DNA of 64,000 nt from Cellulomonas humilata (GCF_030814415.1 NZ_JAUSVB010000002.1:930001-994000); one strand, 5' to 3'. Shown: positions 44,041-52,730, counted from the first letter of the stretch. The notes: generated from the letters alone by a model not told the origin. Numbers and translations are program-made.

Positions 44041-45576
44041 TCAGGACAGGGGCACCGACCAGCGCAGGTCGGTACCGCCCTCGGGCAGCGCCGTGACGAC
44101 CACGGTGCCGCCCCGGCGTGCCGCCCGGTTCTCCAGGTTGGCCAGCCCGCTGCGACGAGGGACGTCCCCGGGGATGCCGCGGCCGTCGTCCTGTACCTCG
44201 ACCACCAGGTTGGCGCCCACCTCGACCCGGACCACGACGTCGTGCGCGCGGGCGTGTCGGGCGACGTTCGCCAGCGCTTCGCGGACCACCGCCACCGCGT
44301 CCTCCACGACGTCGTCCGGCACCGTCGCGGTGACCCCGTCGGTGCGCAGGCGCGGTAGGAAGCCGAGACTCTGGCGCGCGCTGACCACCTCGGCGTCGAT
44401 CCGGTGGCGCAGCCCCGTCCCGGTGCCACCGGCCCGTGGACCCAGCCGGAAGATCGCGGTGCGCACGTCCTTGATCGTCTCGTCGAGGTCGTCGACGGCG
44501 GACTCGAGCCGGCGCGCCACCTCGGGGCGCACGGCGCCGTGCGCGGCAGCCCCCTGGACGTCCAGCCCGATCGCGAACAGTCGCTGGATCACCATGTCGT
44601 GCAGGTCCCGGGCGATCCGCTCACGGTCTTCGAGGACCGCCAGCCGCGCCCGGTCCGCCTCGGCGTCCGCGACGTCGAGCGCGAGCGCGAGCTGTTCGCC
44701 GAACCCGGCGATGCTGGGCAGGTCCACCTGTGGCGCCTCGCCCGCAGGCCAGGACGCGCTGAGCGCGCCGACCCACCGGTCGCCGCTGCGCAGGGGCAGG
44801 GCGAGAGCCCACGAGCCGTCCTCGAGCTCACGCAGCACGGGCCAGACGCCTGCGAGCTCCTCCCCGAGCGCCGTCGGCAGCTCGTCCGTCTCCCCGAACA
44901 GGGCCGAGCCCGTCGCACCGGCGGTCTCCTCGACCCTCGCCAGCACTGCGGCCAGGGCCTCGTCCTGGGGCAGACCGCCGGTGAGCCACGATGACGCGGC
45001 GGCGGCCGCCTCCAGCCAGAGCTCGTGCTGGCGGGTCAGGTGGTAGGCGCGGGCGTGACCGACCGCCACGCCTGCAGCGGCGGCCAGCGCCACCGCGACC
45101 TGCTCGTCCCGCGCGGTGAAGTCGACGGGGGTGCCCGCAGGACCCAGCTTGTCGGTGAGGTAGAGGTTGCCGAACACCGCCCCTCGAGCGCGCACCGGAA
45201 CCCCGAGGAACGTCTGCATCGGCGGGTGGTTCGCCGGGAAGCCCACCGACGACGGGTGGTCCGCGATGTCGTGCAGCCGGAGCACGTCCGGGGCCGTCGA
45301 GAGGTGGCCGAGCACGCCGCGACCCTCGGGCAGGTGACCGATGAGCACGGCCGTCTGCGCGTCGATGCCCTGGTAGACGAACTCCTGCAGACCACCGTGC
45401 TCCCCGAGCACCCCCAGGGCCCCGTACCGGGCGCCGGTCAGGCTGCACCCGGCGGCGACGAACCGCTCCAGGACCGTCGCCATGTCGAGGTCGGCGGTCA
45501 TGGAGACGACCGCGTCCATCATCGCCTCGAGGCGGTCGTCGCGTTCGTTGCCGGAGTCCGTGCCGTCGGGCCGCAT
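44041..45576 (-). CDS. GAF-domain histidine kinase, DevS/DosS-like
   Basis: 511 aa. Two GAF-like domains (first ~30-170: GCSLTGARYGALGVLGEHGG ... RGVLGHLSTAPDVLRLHDI ... TFLGVPVRARGAVFGNLYLT; second ~195-310) precede a HisKA_3 box EDRERIARDLHDMVIQRLFA and an HATPase_c domain with EALANVARHARAH (N box) and VQDDGRGIP (G1). This is the architecture of mycobacterial DevS/DosT, which sense O2, NO or CO through haem in the first GAF. I cannot confirm a haem His here. TATGCT lies 7 bases before ATG 45576, suggesting a leaderless mRNA. The likely partner is the DevR-like gene at 46248. Confidence 0.85.
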   Translation of the reverse strand: MRPDGTDSGNERDDRLEAMMDAVVSMTADLDMATVLERFVAAGCSLTGARYGALGVLGEHGGLQEFVYQGIDAQTAVLIGHLPEGRGVLGHLSTAPDVLRLHDIADHPSSVGFPANHPPMQTFLGVPVRARGAVFGNLYLTDKLGPAGTPVDFTARDEQVAVALAAAAGVAVGHARAYHLTRQHELWLEAAAAASSWLTGGLPQDEALAAVLARVEETAGATGSALFGETDELPTALGEELAGVWPVLRELEDGSWALALPLRSGDRWVGALSASWPAGEAPQVDLPSIAGFGEQLALALDVADAEADRARLAVLEDRERIARDLHDMVIQRLFAIGLDVQGAAAHGAVRPEVARRLESAVDDLDETIKDVRTAIFRLGPRAGGTGTGLRHRIDAEVVSARQSLGFLPRLRTDGVTATVPDDVVEDAVAVVREALANVARHARAHDVVVRVEVGANLVVEVQDDGRGIPGDVPRRSGLANLENRAARRGGTVVVTALPEGGTDLRWSVPLS

Positions 45577-45606
45577 GCTCGGAGCATAGGTCGACCGCGG
45601 GGTGAT

Positions 45607-45624
45607 CAGGGTCTTTCGGCCCTG
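45607..45624. promoter_or_regulatory. Candidate DosR/DevR-like box
   Basis: CAGGGTCTTTCGGCCCTG has 5-bp inverted arms (CAGGG/CCCTG). Its 14-bp core, GGGTC-N4-GGCCC, has the same spacing as the DosR core GGGAC-N4-GTCCC, with one changed base in each half. It lies between the DevS-like kinase and the flavodoxin gene, where it could control both. Confidence 0.4.
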
Positions 45625-45690
45625 GGGTCCGACATGTCCCGGGCGAACCCTGGAGGAGTCGCGAGACCGAGGCACGAGGAGGTGAGGACG

Positions 45691-46239
45691 GTGCGGGCAC
45701 TGGTGGTGTACGAGTCGTCGTTCGGGAACACGGGACAGGTGGCGCAGGCAGTCTGGGAAGGCATGCGTCGGCGCTTGTCGGACGTGGCCCTGCTCGATGT
45801 CGCGCACGCTCCGCGCCGGTTGCCGCCGGAGCTGGAGCTCCTCGTCGTCGGCGCCCCGACGCAGGCGTTCGGCATGAGCCGGCCGAGCACCCGCGAAGAT
45901 GCGCGCAAGACGGCGGGCGCGGAGCCGGGCGAGCAGACGTTCGGCGTGCGCGAGTGGCTCAGGGACCTCGAACCGCCCGAGCGCCCGGTGCATGCCGCGA
46001 CGTTCGACACGCGGATCCACACACCGCACGTCCCCGGTTCTGCCGCGGTCGGGGCCTGGCGGGTCCTGCGGCGCGACGGCTTCCAGGTCTCGGCCGAGGC
46101 CGAGAGCTTCTGGGTCCTGGGGATCCGCGGCCCGCTGCGTGACGGGGAGCTCGACCGCGCGCAGTCCTGGGGCGTCAGCCTGGTCAGCCTGCTGGGTGGC
46201 CTGCACCCGGTCGGCCCCGTCGGGGCGCCGGCGCGCTGA
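45691..46239 (+). CDS. Flavodoxin-domain protein
   Basis: 182 aa. The FMN phosphate loop is VVYESSFGNTGQVAQAVWEG near the N-terminus, followed by LELLVVGAPTQAFGM, whose GAPT loop fits the second flavin-binding region. GTG 45691 is preferred because AGGAGG lies 8 bases upstream. The C-terminal half (AAVGAWRVLRRDGFQVSAEA) is flavodoxin-like but has an inserted Pro/His-rich stretch. It probably carries FMN as an electron donor or stress protein. Flanked on both sides by the two-component genes, so likely part of the same response. Confidence 0.82.
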   Translation: MRALVVYESSFGNTGQVAQAVWEGMRRRLSDVALLDVAHAPRRLPPELELLVVGAPTQAFGMSRPSTREDARKTAGAEPGEQTFGVREWLRDLEPPERPVHAATFDTRIHTPHVPGSAAVGAWRVLRRDGFQVSAEAESFWVLGIRGPLRDGELDRAQSWGVSLVSLLGGLHPVGPVGAPAR

Positions 46240-46247
46240 GAGCCTCG

Positions 46248-46895
46248 CTACTCGGGGTGCAGGCGGTTCTGCTCAGTGATGAACAGGGCCGCCTGCGTGC
46301 GTCCGCGCACCTCGATCTTGGCCAGGAGGCTCGAGATGTAGTTCTTCACGGTCTTCTCCGCGAGGAACATCCGCTCCGCGATCTCCCGGTTGCTCAGCCC
46401 TTCCCCGATGAGGTCGAGCACGACGCTCTCCTGGGTGGTCAGCAGGTCCAGCCGGGCGTCGCGCTGATGGGTCTCGCGCACCCGGGCGAGCACGCGCTGC
46501 GTGGTCGCCGTGTCGAGCAACGACTTGCCGGCCGCCACCAGGCGGATGGAGTCGAGCAGCTGGGAGCCGCGGATCTCCTTGAGCACGTAGCCGGATGCCC
46601 CCGCCGTGATCGCCGCGAGGAGGGCCTCGTCGTCCTCGTACGACGTGAGCATCAGGCAGCGGACGGTCGGGGCGAGCGAGGCGAGCTCGCGGCACACCTC
46701 GATGCCGCTGCCGTCCGGCAGGCGCACGTCGAGGAGCGCGACGTCGGCCTCGGAACGAGGGATGCGGACGAGGGCTTCCTGCGCGGTGGCCGCCTCGCCG
46801 ACGACCGTGATGTCCGCGGTCGACTCGAGGAGACGTAGAAGCCCCTGGCGGACGACCTCGTGGTCGTCGAGCAGGAACACTCGGATCTGTGGCAT
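46248..46895 (-). CDS. Response regulator, DevR/DosR-like (NarL family)
   Basis: 215 aa. The receiver has the acidic pair VFLLDDHEVVRQGLLRLLE, phosphoacceptor Asp in DVALLDVRLPDGSGIEVC, Thr-Ser in CLMLTSYEDDEALLAAITAG and Lys in GYVLKEIRG, so it should be phosphorylated. The LuxR-type HTH follows (TTQESVVLDLIGEGLSNREI; AEKTVKNYISSLLAKIEVR). Sequence style and the ATR-like 'NYISSLL' recognition helix resemble DevR. The gene lies 17 bases after the RamB-like gene on the same strand with no clear SD, so it may be co-transcribed with it. Confidence 0.9.
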   Translation of the reverse strand: MPQIRVFLLDDHEVVRQGLLRLLESTADITVVGEAATAQEALVRIPRSEADVALLDVRLPDGSGIEVCRELASLAPTVRCLMLTSYEDDEALLAAITAGASGYVLKEIRGSQLLDSIRLVAAGKSLLDTATTQRVLARVRETHQRDARLDLLTTQESVVLDLIGEGLSNREIAERMFLAEKTVKNYISSLLAKIEVRGRTQAALFITEQNRLHPE

Positions 46896-46912
46896 AGCGC
46901 CACTGTGCACCA

Positions 46913-48409
46913 TCACCGTGGTGCGTGGCGGTCGAGAAACGCGTACACCTCGGCATCTTCCACACCGGGAAACGCACCGGTGGGCAGCGGCGAGAGGACG
47001 TGCGCGTGCACCGCGGCGCTCGGCCACGCGTGCGGAGCCCACTGCGCGGCGAGCTCCGGGTCGGGCTGCCTGCAGCAGGTCGGGTCGGGGCACCGGGACT
47101 CGCGACGCCTCGACGTGTCCCGTCCACGGAACCACTTCGCTGCGCCGAAGGGGACGCCCACGGTGATCGAGAACCCGCCCGCCGACGTCGAGCCCGTCTG
47201 CGTGGTGCACCAGAAGGTGCCCTCGGGCGTGTCGGTGTACTGGTAGTACTCGCCTGCGCGGTCGCGACGCGTGAACGCCGAGCGGGCGGCCCACTCGCGG
47301 CACACGACCTGGCCCTCGATGGCGCCGGTGCCATCGGTGGGGAACCGGACGGCGTCGTTGCTGTAGCCCTTGAACAGGGTGCCGTCGTCGCCTACCCGCA
47401 GGAAGTGCAGGCGGATGTCGAGGTGCTCGGTGAGCAGGTTGGTCAGTCGTTGCGCGGCGGCCTCGTGCGTGACCCCGAACGAGTCGCGGAAGTCCTCGAC
47501 GGCCAGCTCCTTGCGGCGCTTGGCGGCGCTGAGGTGGGCGACGGCCGCGGTGCGGGGCATGAGGCAGGCGGCGGCGAAGTAGGTGATCTCGACGCGCTGG
47601 CGCAGGAAGTCCGCGTAGCTGCGCGGCGTCGAGTGGGCGAGGACCCGGTGGGCGATCGCCTGGAGCGCCAGGGAGCGCAGGCCGTGGCCGCCCGGGATCG
47701 AGGCCGGAGGCAGGTAGATACGGCCGTTCGCCAGGTCGGTCACCGTGCGCGTGGAGTGCGGCAGGTCGTCGACGTGGATCAGCGTGAAGCCGAGGTCGGC
47801 GGCCATCGAGGCGACGGCGCTGTGGGTCAGGGCGCCCGTGGTGTAGCCGGCCCGGCGCACCAGGTCTTCGGCGGCCGTCTCGATCTCGGGCAGGTGGTTG
47901 TTGCGCTCGCGCATCCACAGCCGCAGCGCCGTCGTCGCCCGGCGGGCCTCCTCAGGTGTCGCGATGGCGGCGTCGTCTCGTCGGGCCAGCTCGCGGTGCA
48001 GGCCGACCAGTGCCTCCAGAGCCTCCGTCGACAGGTTCTTCGCCGGCCGCACGGCAGGCAGGCCCAGCGCCGCGTACGTCGCCGTGCCCTGCGCGCGGTC
48101 CAGGGCGATCTCGAGCGCGGCCCGCCGTGACGGGGGTGCGGTGTCCAGCAGGTCCGTCGTCGTGGTCCCGAGGGCGGCGGCCACGGACTGCAGCAGGCTC
48201 AGCCGTGGTTCTCTGCGACCGTTCTCCACGAGCGACAGCTGGCTGGCTGTCGAGCCGACGAGCTGGCCGAGCTCGTCCAGGGTGAGGCCGCGCTCGGTGC
48301 GCGCGTGCCGGATACGCCGGCCGAGCAGCAGCAGCTGGCTCCCCGCTGCGGTCGGCTCGCGCGGGTCGCTCGGCAGGTCGATGACCGGTCGGGGCGAGTT
48401 GGTGGTCAT
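46913..48409 (-). CDS. ramB: RamB-like transcriptional regulator (XRE + IrrE-like + ScfR domain)
   Basis: 498 aa. An XRE HTH at residues ~29-85 (IRHARTERGLTLDELGQLVG, SQLSLVENGRREPRLSLLQS) precedes an IrrE/DUF955-like region in which the metalloprotease motif is degenerate (QAIAHRVLAHS lacks the HExxH Glu) and a C-terminal short-chain-fatty-acid-regulator domain ending with a Cys motif (CPDPTCCRQ). RamB in corynebacteria and mycobacteria controls acetate, glyoxylate and pyruvate/PEP genes. It is divergent from ppdK across 128 bp containing a palindrome, so control of ppdK and of itself is likely. ATG 48409. Confidence 0.88.
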   Translation of the reverse strand: MTTNSPRPVIDLPSDPREPTAAGSQLLLLGRRIRHARTERGLTLDELGQLVGSTASQLSLVENGRREPRLSLLQSVAAALGTTTTDLLDTAPPSRRAALEIALDRAQGTATYAALGLPAVRPAKNLSTEALEALVGLHRELARRDDAAIATPEEARRATTALRLWMRERNNHLPEIETAAEDLVRRAGYTTGALTHSAVASMAADLGFTLIHVDDLPHSTRTVTDLANGRIYLPPASIPGGHGLRSLALQAIAHRVLAHSTPRSYADFLRQRVEITYFAAACLMPRTAAVAHLSAAKRRKELAVEDFRDSFGVTHEAAAQRLTNLLTEHLDIRLHFLRVGDDGTLFKGYSNDAVRFPTDGTGAIEGQVVCREWAARSAFTRRDRAGEYYQYTDTPEGTFWCTTQTGSTSAGGFSITVGVPFGAAKWFRGRDTSRRRESRCPDPTCCRQPDPELAAQWAPHAWPSAAVHAHVLSPLPTGAFPGVEDAEVYAFLDRHAPR

Positions 48410-48425
48410 GACGTTGACCGTATGC

Positions 48426-48443
48426 CAAGAATGAACGTTCTTG
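48426..48443. promoter_or_regulatory. Palindrome between RamB-like gene and ppdK (candidate operator)
   Basis: CAAGAA-TGAACG-TTCTTG: perfect 6-bp arms with 6-bp spacer, containing the 8-bp palindrome GAACGTTC. It starts 17 bases upstream of the RamB-like start and ~95 bases upstream of ppdK. It is AT-richer than its surroundings. It does not match the corynebacterial RamB site I remember (AAACTTTGCAAA type), so RamB binding is an inference from position. Confidence 0.45.
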
Positions 48444-48537
48444 CACGCGAGGCGCTCTTGAGGATCTGCGGGAGTAGTGTCGAGGGTAGAAGGAGACGAG
48501 AATTCCGCTCGTCCAGCCCTGCGAACAGGAGCCCTTC

Positions 48538-51234
48538 ATGACGAGTTACGTCTCCCGGTTCCGTGACGGTGACAAGGACCAGAAGGACCTCTTGGGTGGC
48601 AAGGGCGCCAACCTGGCGGAGATGACCAACCTCGACCTGCCGGTGCCGCCAGGCTTCACCATCACGACCGCGGCGTGCCGGGCATACATGCGCGACGGGC
48701 ACGTACCGCCCGAGCTGCGCGTCGAGGTCACGCTCGCCATCCGGGAGATCGAGGACACGATCGGTCGGCGGCTGGGGGACTTCCACGAGCCGCTGCTGGT
48801 CTCGGTCCGCTCCGGCGCGAAGTTCTCGATGCCCGGGATGATGGAGACGGTCCTGAACATCGGGCTCAACGACGCGTCGGTGAAGGGGCTCACCGAGTTC
48901 TCCGGCGACGAACGGTTCGCCTGGGACTCCTACCGCCGGCTCATCCAGATGTTCGGCAAGACCGTGCTCGGGATCGACAGCGACCTGTTCGCGGCGGCGC
49001 TGGACGCGCGCAAGACCGCCGTGGGCGCCGCGACCGACGTCGACCTGTCCGCGTCGGACTTGCGCGTGCTCGTGCAGACGTTCAAGGAGATCGTCGTCGA
49101 GCGGACCGGCCGCGAGTTCCCGCAGCACCCGCGCGAGCAGCTCGACATGGCGATCGAGGCCGTCCTCGACTCCTGGAACACGGATCGCGCGCGCCTCTAC
49201 CGGCGGCGCGAGCGCATCCCGCACGACCTGGGCACCGCGGTGAACGTCGTGAGCATGGTGTTCGGCAACCTCGGCGAGACGTCGGGGACGGGCGTCTGCT
49301 TCACGCGGGACCCGTCGACGGGGGAGACCGGGGTCTACGGCGACTACCTCCCGAACGCGCAGGGCGAGGACGTGGTCGCGGGGATCCGCAACACCCTGCC
49401 GCTGTCGGAGCTGGAGCTGCTCGACCCGGTCTCGTACGACGCGTTGCGGCACGCGATGCGCCGGCTCGAGACGCACTACCGCGACCTGTGCGACATCGAG
49501 TTCACGATCGAGCGCGGCAAGCTGTGGCTGCTGCAGACGCGGGTGGGCAAGCGGACCGCGGCCGCGGCCTTCCGGATCGCGACCGAGTTGGTCGACGAGA
49601 GCCTCATCACGATGGACGAGGCCATCACCCGGTGCACCGGCGACAAGCTCAGCCAGCTGCTGTTCCCGCAGTTCGACTCCGGGGCGGCCCGGCAGCTGCT
49701 GACCCGTGCGATGCCCGCGTCGCCCGGTGCGGCCGTGGGGGAGATCGTGCTCGACAACGCACAGGCCCTGGAGCGCACCGCGGCCGGCGCCCACGTGATC
49801 CTGGTCCGCCGGGAGACCAACCCGGACGACCTGCAGGGCATGATCGTCGCCGACGGCGTCCTGACCGCCCGCGGCGGCAAGACGTCCCACGCGGCTGTCG
49901 TGGCGCGCGGGATGGGCACGTGCGCCGTGGTCGGGGCCGAGGAGCTCGACGTCGATCCCGCCCGCGGTGAGGTCCGGGTGCGCGGCGAGGTGCTGCACGC
50001 GGGGGACACCATCGCCATCGACGGATCCACCGGCGAGGTGTTCCGGGGCGAGGTCCCGGTGGTGGACTCCCCGGTGATGGTCTACGTCTCCGACGGGCTG
50101 GACGCCGGGCTCGCGGCGGCCGCCGACCCCGAGGCTCGTGCGCTGGTCACGGCCGTGGACCGCGTCTTGCGGCACGCCGACCACGTCCGGCGGATGCATG
50201 TGCGCACCAACGCGGACTCCGCCGAGGACGCGCGCCGCGCCCGGGCGCGCGGTGCCGAGGGTGTGGGCCTGTGCCGCACCGAGCACCAGTTCCTCGGGGA
50301 CCGTCGCCAGTACATCGAACGCCTCGTGCTGGCCGACACCGACGACGCCCGGCGGGAGGCGCTCGAGGCCCTGCTGCCGCTCCAGCGGGAGGACTTCGTC
50401 GGCCTGCTGGAGGCGATGGACGGCCTGCCGACGACCATCCGCCTCATCGACCCGCCGTTGCACGAGTTCCTGCCCGACCTGACCGAGCTGGCGGTCAAGG
50501 TTGCCGTGGCCGCCGTGCCGGACCCGAAGGACGTCGCGCTCCTCGCGGCCGTGGAGCGGATGCACGAGCAGAATCCGATGCTCGGGCTGCGCGGGGTACG
50601 CCTGGGGCTCACGCTGCCCGGCCTCTTCGCGCTCCAGGTGCGGGCGATCGCGGAGGCGACCGTGCAGCTGAGCCAGGCAGGGCTGGACCCACGGCCGGAG
50701 ATCATGGTGCCGCTCGTCGGGTCCGTGCGGGAGCTGCAGCTGGTCCGCGAGGAGGCCGAGCGCGTGCTGGCGGAGGTCAGCGCGTCGTCCGGTGTCCCTC
50801 TCGACGTACCCATCGGCTGCATGATCGAGCTGCCCCGCGCTGCGCTGACCGCGCACCGCATCGCCGAGGAGGCCGACTTCTTCTCGTTCGGCACCAACGA
50901 CCTGACGCAGACGACGTGGGGGTTCTCGCGCGACGACGTCGAGCGGGCGTTCTTCGCGGACTACCTGCAGAACGGCGTGCTCACCATCTCCCCGTTCGAG
51001 ACGCTCGACGCCGACGGAGTCGGCGCGCTGGTCCGCGCGGGCGCCGAGGGCGGGCGGTCGACGAAGCCGGGTCTGCACCTGGGCGTGTGCGGCGAGCACG
51101 GGGGAGACCCCGAGTCGATCCACTTCTTCCACGACGTGGGCCTGGACTACGTGTCGTGCTCGCCGTTCCGGGTCCCGATCGCCCGGCTGGAGGCCGGTCG
51201 GGCGGCCGTGTCCCGGAGGTCGTCAGCCGCGTGA
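48538..51234 (+). CDS. ppdK: Pyruvate, phosphate dikinase
   Basis: 898 aa, normal length. It interconverts pyruvate + ATP + Pi and PEP + AMP + PPi. The N-terminal ATP-grasp domain begins with LLGGKGANLAEMTNLDLPVP and contains TGVCFTRDPSTGE; the swivelling domain has the phosphorylated His451 in RGGKTSHAAVVARGMG; the C-terminal PEP-binding barrel has IPIGCMIELPRAALTA-like sequence, FSFGTNDLTQTTWGFSRDD and catalytic Cys851 in GVCGEHGGDP. ATG 48538 has SD CAGGAGC. Divergent RamB-like gene suggests regulation by carbon source. The last 12 bases overlap the convergent hydrolase gene. Confidence 0.97.
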   Translation: MTSYVSRFRDGDKDQKDLLGGKGANLAEMTNLDLPVPPGFTITTAACRAYMRDGHVPPELRVEVTLAIREIEDTIGRRLGDFHEPLLVSVRSGAKFSMPGMMETVLNIGLNDASVKGLTEFSGDERFAWDSYRRLIQMFGKTVLGIDSDLFAAALDARKTAVGAATDVDLSASDLRVLVQTFKEIVVERTGREFPQHPREQLDMAIEAVLDSWNTDRARLYRRRERIPHDLGTAVNVVSMVFGNLGETSGTGVCFTRDPSTGETGVYGDYLPNAQGEDVVAGIRNTLPLSELELLDPVSYDALRHAMRRLETHYRDLCDIEFTIERGKLWLLQTRVGKRTAAAAFRIATELVDESLITMDEAITRCTGDKLSQLLFPQFDSGAARQLLTRAMPASPGAAVGEIVLDNAQALERTAAGAHVILVRRETNPDDLQGMIVADGVLTARGGKTSHAAVVARGMGTCAVVGAEELDVDPARGEVRVRGEVLHAGDTIAIDGSTGEVFRGEVPVVDSPVMVYVSDGLDAGLAAAADPEARALVTAVDRVLRHADHVRRMHVRTNADSAEDARRARARGAEGVGLCRTEHQFLGDRRQYIERLVLADTDDARREALEALLPLQREDFVGLLEAMDGLPTTIRLIDPPLHEFLPDLTELAVKVAVAAVPDPKDVALLAAVERMHEQNPMLGLRGVRLGLTLPGLFALQVRAIAEATVQLSQAGLDPRPEIMVPLVGSVRELQLVREEAERVLAEVSASSGVPLDVPIGCMIELPRAALTAHRIAEEADFFSFGTNDLTQTTWGFSRDDVERAFFADYLQNGVLTISPFETLDADGVGALVRAGAEGGRSTKPGLHLGVCGEHGGDPESIHFFHDVGLDYVSCSPFRVPIARLEAGRAAVSRRSSAA

Positions 51235-52098
51235 GGCGAACAGCGCCCGGGCGTGGTCGACGACCGCGTCCGGGCGCTCGTCTGCGACGAAGTGCCCGGC
51301 GCCCGCGACGAGCTCCTGCCGAAGGTCGTCCGCGTGGTCCTCGTACCCGCCGAGGAACTCCAGCGGGAGACCGGCCTCGTCGTCGGCCCCGTACAGCACG
51401 ACCGTGGGGGTGCTCAGGTGCGCGTCGCGGTAGGCGCCACGGGAGATCCGGCCGACCTCGCCGAGGATGACGTTGCGGTAGAGCGCGGACCCGGCCCGGG
51501 CCCGTGCGGGCTCCCGCATCGGTGCGACGAAGAGCTCGACGTCGTCGTCGGACCACGCGTCCGGCGCGGTCGGGGAGTGCAGGAGGTGCCGCGGGAGCCG
51601 CCCTGACCGCAGCGCCCAGGGGCCGAGGCCAGGGGTCGCGATGACCTCCTGGAACCAGAGCCGCCACAGCACGGTCAGCATGCGCGGGTGGAAGCGGACG
51701 AACGGGTGCCCGGCGCCGAACGCGAGGTGGCTGCTCACGCGGTCGGCATGCTCGAGGCAGAGCGCGAAGCCGAGGATGGACCCGACGTCGTGCGAGACGA
51801 GGTCGACGCGGTCGACGTCGAGGGCGTCCAGGAGGGCGACGACGTCGGCGAGCATCTGCTCCCGGGTGTACCCACCCGCGGGCGCCGCCGACCATCCCGC
51901 GCCGCGCAGGTCCGGACAGATCACGCGATGGTCCTGGGCCAGGCCGGGGATGACCTTGCGCCACTCCCACCAGTGCTGGGGGAAGCCGTGCAGCAGCAGG
52001 ACCGGTGGGCCGTTCCCCGCCTCCGCGACGTGCATGCGCAGACCGGGGAGCTCCGCGAACCGGTGGGTGACCCCGTCGAGAACCGGGAGGGTGTCCAT
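51223..52098 (-). CDS. Epoxide hydrolase-like alpha/beta hydrolase
   Basis: 291 aa. HGFPQHWWEWRKVIPGLAQD with the H-G-x-P motif, the nucleophile elbow VDLVSHDVGSILGFAL (Asp, not Ser) and acid/His regions VVLYGADDE and VAGAGHFVADERP match soluble epoxide hydrolases and haloacetate dehalogenases. The Asp nucleophile excludes ordinary esterases. ATG 52098 lies 7 bases after TACCGT, so the transcript may be leaderless. It is divergent from a TetR regulator whose candidate operators cover both promoters. Its 3' end overlaps ppdK by 12 bases tail to tail. Confidence 0.85.
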   Translation of the reverse strand: MDTLPVLDGVTHRFAELPGLRMHVAEAGNGPPVLLLHGFPQHWWEWRKVIPGLAQDHRVICPDLRGAGWSAAPAGGYTREQMLADVVALLDALDVDRVDLVSHDVGSILGFALCLEHADRVSSHLAFGAGHPFVRFHPRMLTVLWRLWFQEVIATPGLGPWALRSGRLPRHLLHSPTAPDAWSDDDVELFVAPMREPARARAGSALYRNVILGEVGRISRGAYRDAHLSTPTVVLYGADDEAGLPLEFLGGYEDHADDLRQELVAGAGHFVADERPDAVVDHARALFASRG

Positions 52099-52104
52099 CC
52101 CCCC

Positions 52105-52145
52105 ACGGTACTACGGACGTAGTGTCTCGTCACTATGTCTATAGT
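52105..52145. promoter_or_regulatory. Tandem palindromes and divergent promoter boxes (TetR operator)
   Basis: Two 14-bp palindromes, ACTAC-GGAC-GTAGT (52110-52123) and ACTAT-GTCT-ATAGT (52132-52145), are centred exactly 22 bp apart. A third dyad TAGTG...CACTA (52120-52135) links them. TATAGT (52140-52145) ends 7 bases before TetR GTG 52152. On the other strand TACCGT (52110-52105) ends 7 bases before ATG 52098, with GTGACG 17 bases upstream (52133-52128). Both mRNAs would be leaderless and both promoters would be blocked by a bound repressor. Confidence 0.6.
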
Positions 52146-52151
52146 GCCAGA

Positions 52152-52694
52152 GTGACGACCCTGCGCGACCGTGCGCTCGACTCCGCGATCGACCTGCTCG
52201 GGACCGAGGGCCTGCGCTCGCTCACGCACGCCCGGGTCGACGACCGCGCCGGCATCGCGCGGGGCTCCACGTCCAACTACTTCCGCACGCGCGACGCCCT
52301 CCTCGCGGGGGTGGCCCAGCGAATCCTCGAGCGGGAGATGCCTGATGTCGGCACCGCGTTCGCGCCCGTGTCGGCGGACGAGCTGGTCGACGCCGTGGCT
52401 GCCCTCGTCCGCCACACCACGACGGTCCAGCGCACCCTCACCACGGCGCGACTCGTCCTGTTCATGGAGGCCAGCCACGACCCTGCGCTCCGGGCGACCC
52501 TGTCGTCCGGCCGCCACGCCATGGAGGCGCAGGTCGTGCCGGTGCTGGCGAGCCTCGGGTCCACCGACCCCGTCACCGGCGCCGCCGCGCTCATGGCGTG
52601 CGCCGAAGGGCTGATCCTGCACAGGATCGCCCGCGGAGACGAGACGGACCCGCGGCCCGCGCTCGAGCTGGTGACCCGGGCCGCCCTGGCATGA
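52152..52694 (+). CDS. TetR-family regulator
   Basis: 180 aa from GTG 52152. The N-terminal HTH is TLRDRALDSAIDLLGTEGLR followed by SLTHARVDDRAGIARGSTSN and YFRTRDALLAGVAQR, the standard TetR DNA-binding domain. The C-terminal ligand domain is helical (ELVDAVAALVRHTTTVQRTL). It is divergent from the epoxide-hydrolase-like gene and probably represses it and itself through the tandem palindromes between them. The upstream in-frame GTG at 52122 lies inside those palindromes and is rejected as a start. Confidence 0.9.
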   Translation: MTTLRDRALDSAIDLLGTEGLRSLTHARVDDRAGIARGSTSNYFRTRDALLAGVAQRILEREMPDVGTAFAPVSADELVDAVAALVRHTTTVQRTLTTARLVLFMEASHDPALRATLSSGRHAMEAQVVPVLASLGSTDPVTGAAALMACAEGLILHRIARGDETDPRPALELVTRAALA

Positions 52695-52730
52695 CGCGGG
52701 CGCCGCACCCGGAGGGGTACGACGCCCGCG
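52695..52730. terminator. Candidate bidirectional terminator between convergent genes
   Basis: CGCGGGCG (52695-52702) and CGCCCGCG (52723-52730) are perfect 8-bp arms, with a smaller inner stem ACCC-GGAG-GGGT. It begins 1 base after the TetR stop and ends 14 bases before the nucleotidase stop, where both genes need termination. No T-tract. Confidence 0.5.

Noticed and set aside
48441..48487. A sigma-70-type promoter for ppdK
   Set aside because: TTGCAC and TTGAGG are present, but no TANNNT box lies at 16-18 bases from either, so no promoter is claimed.
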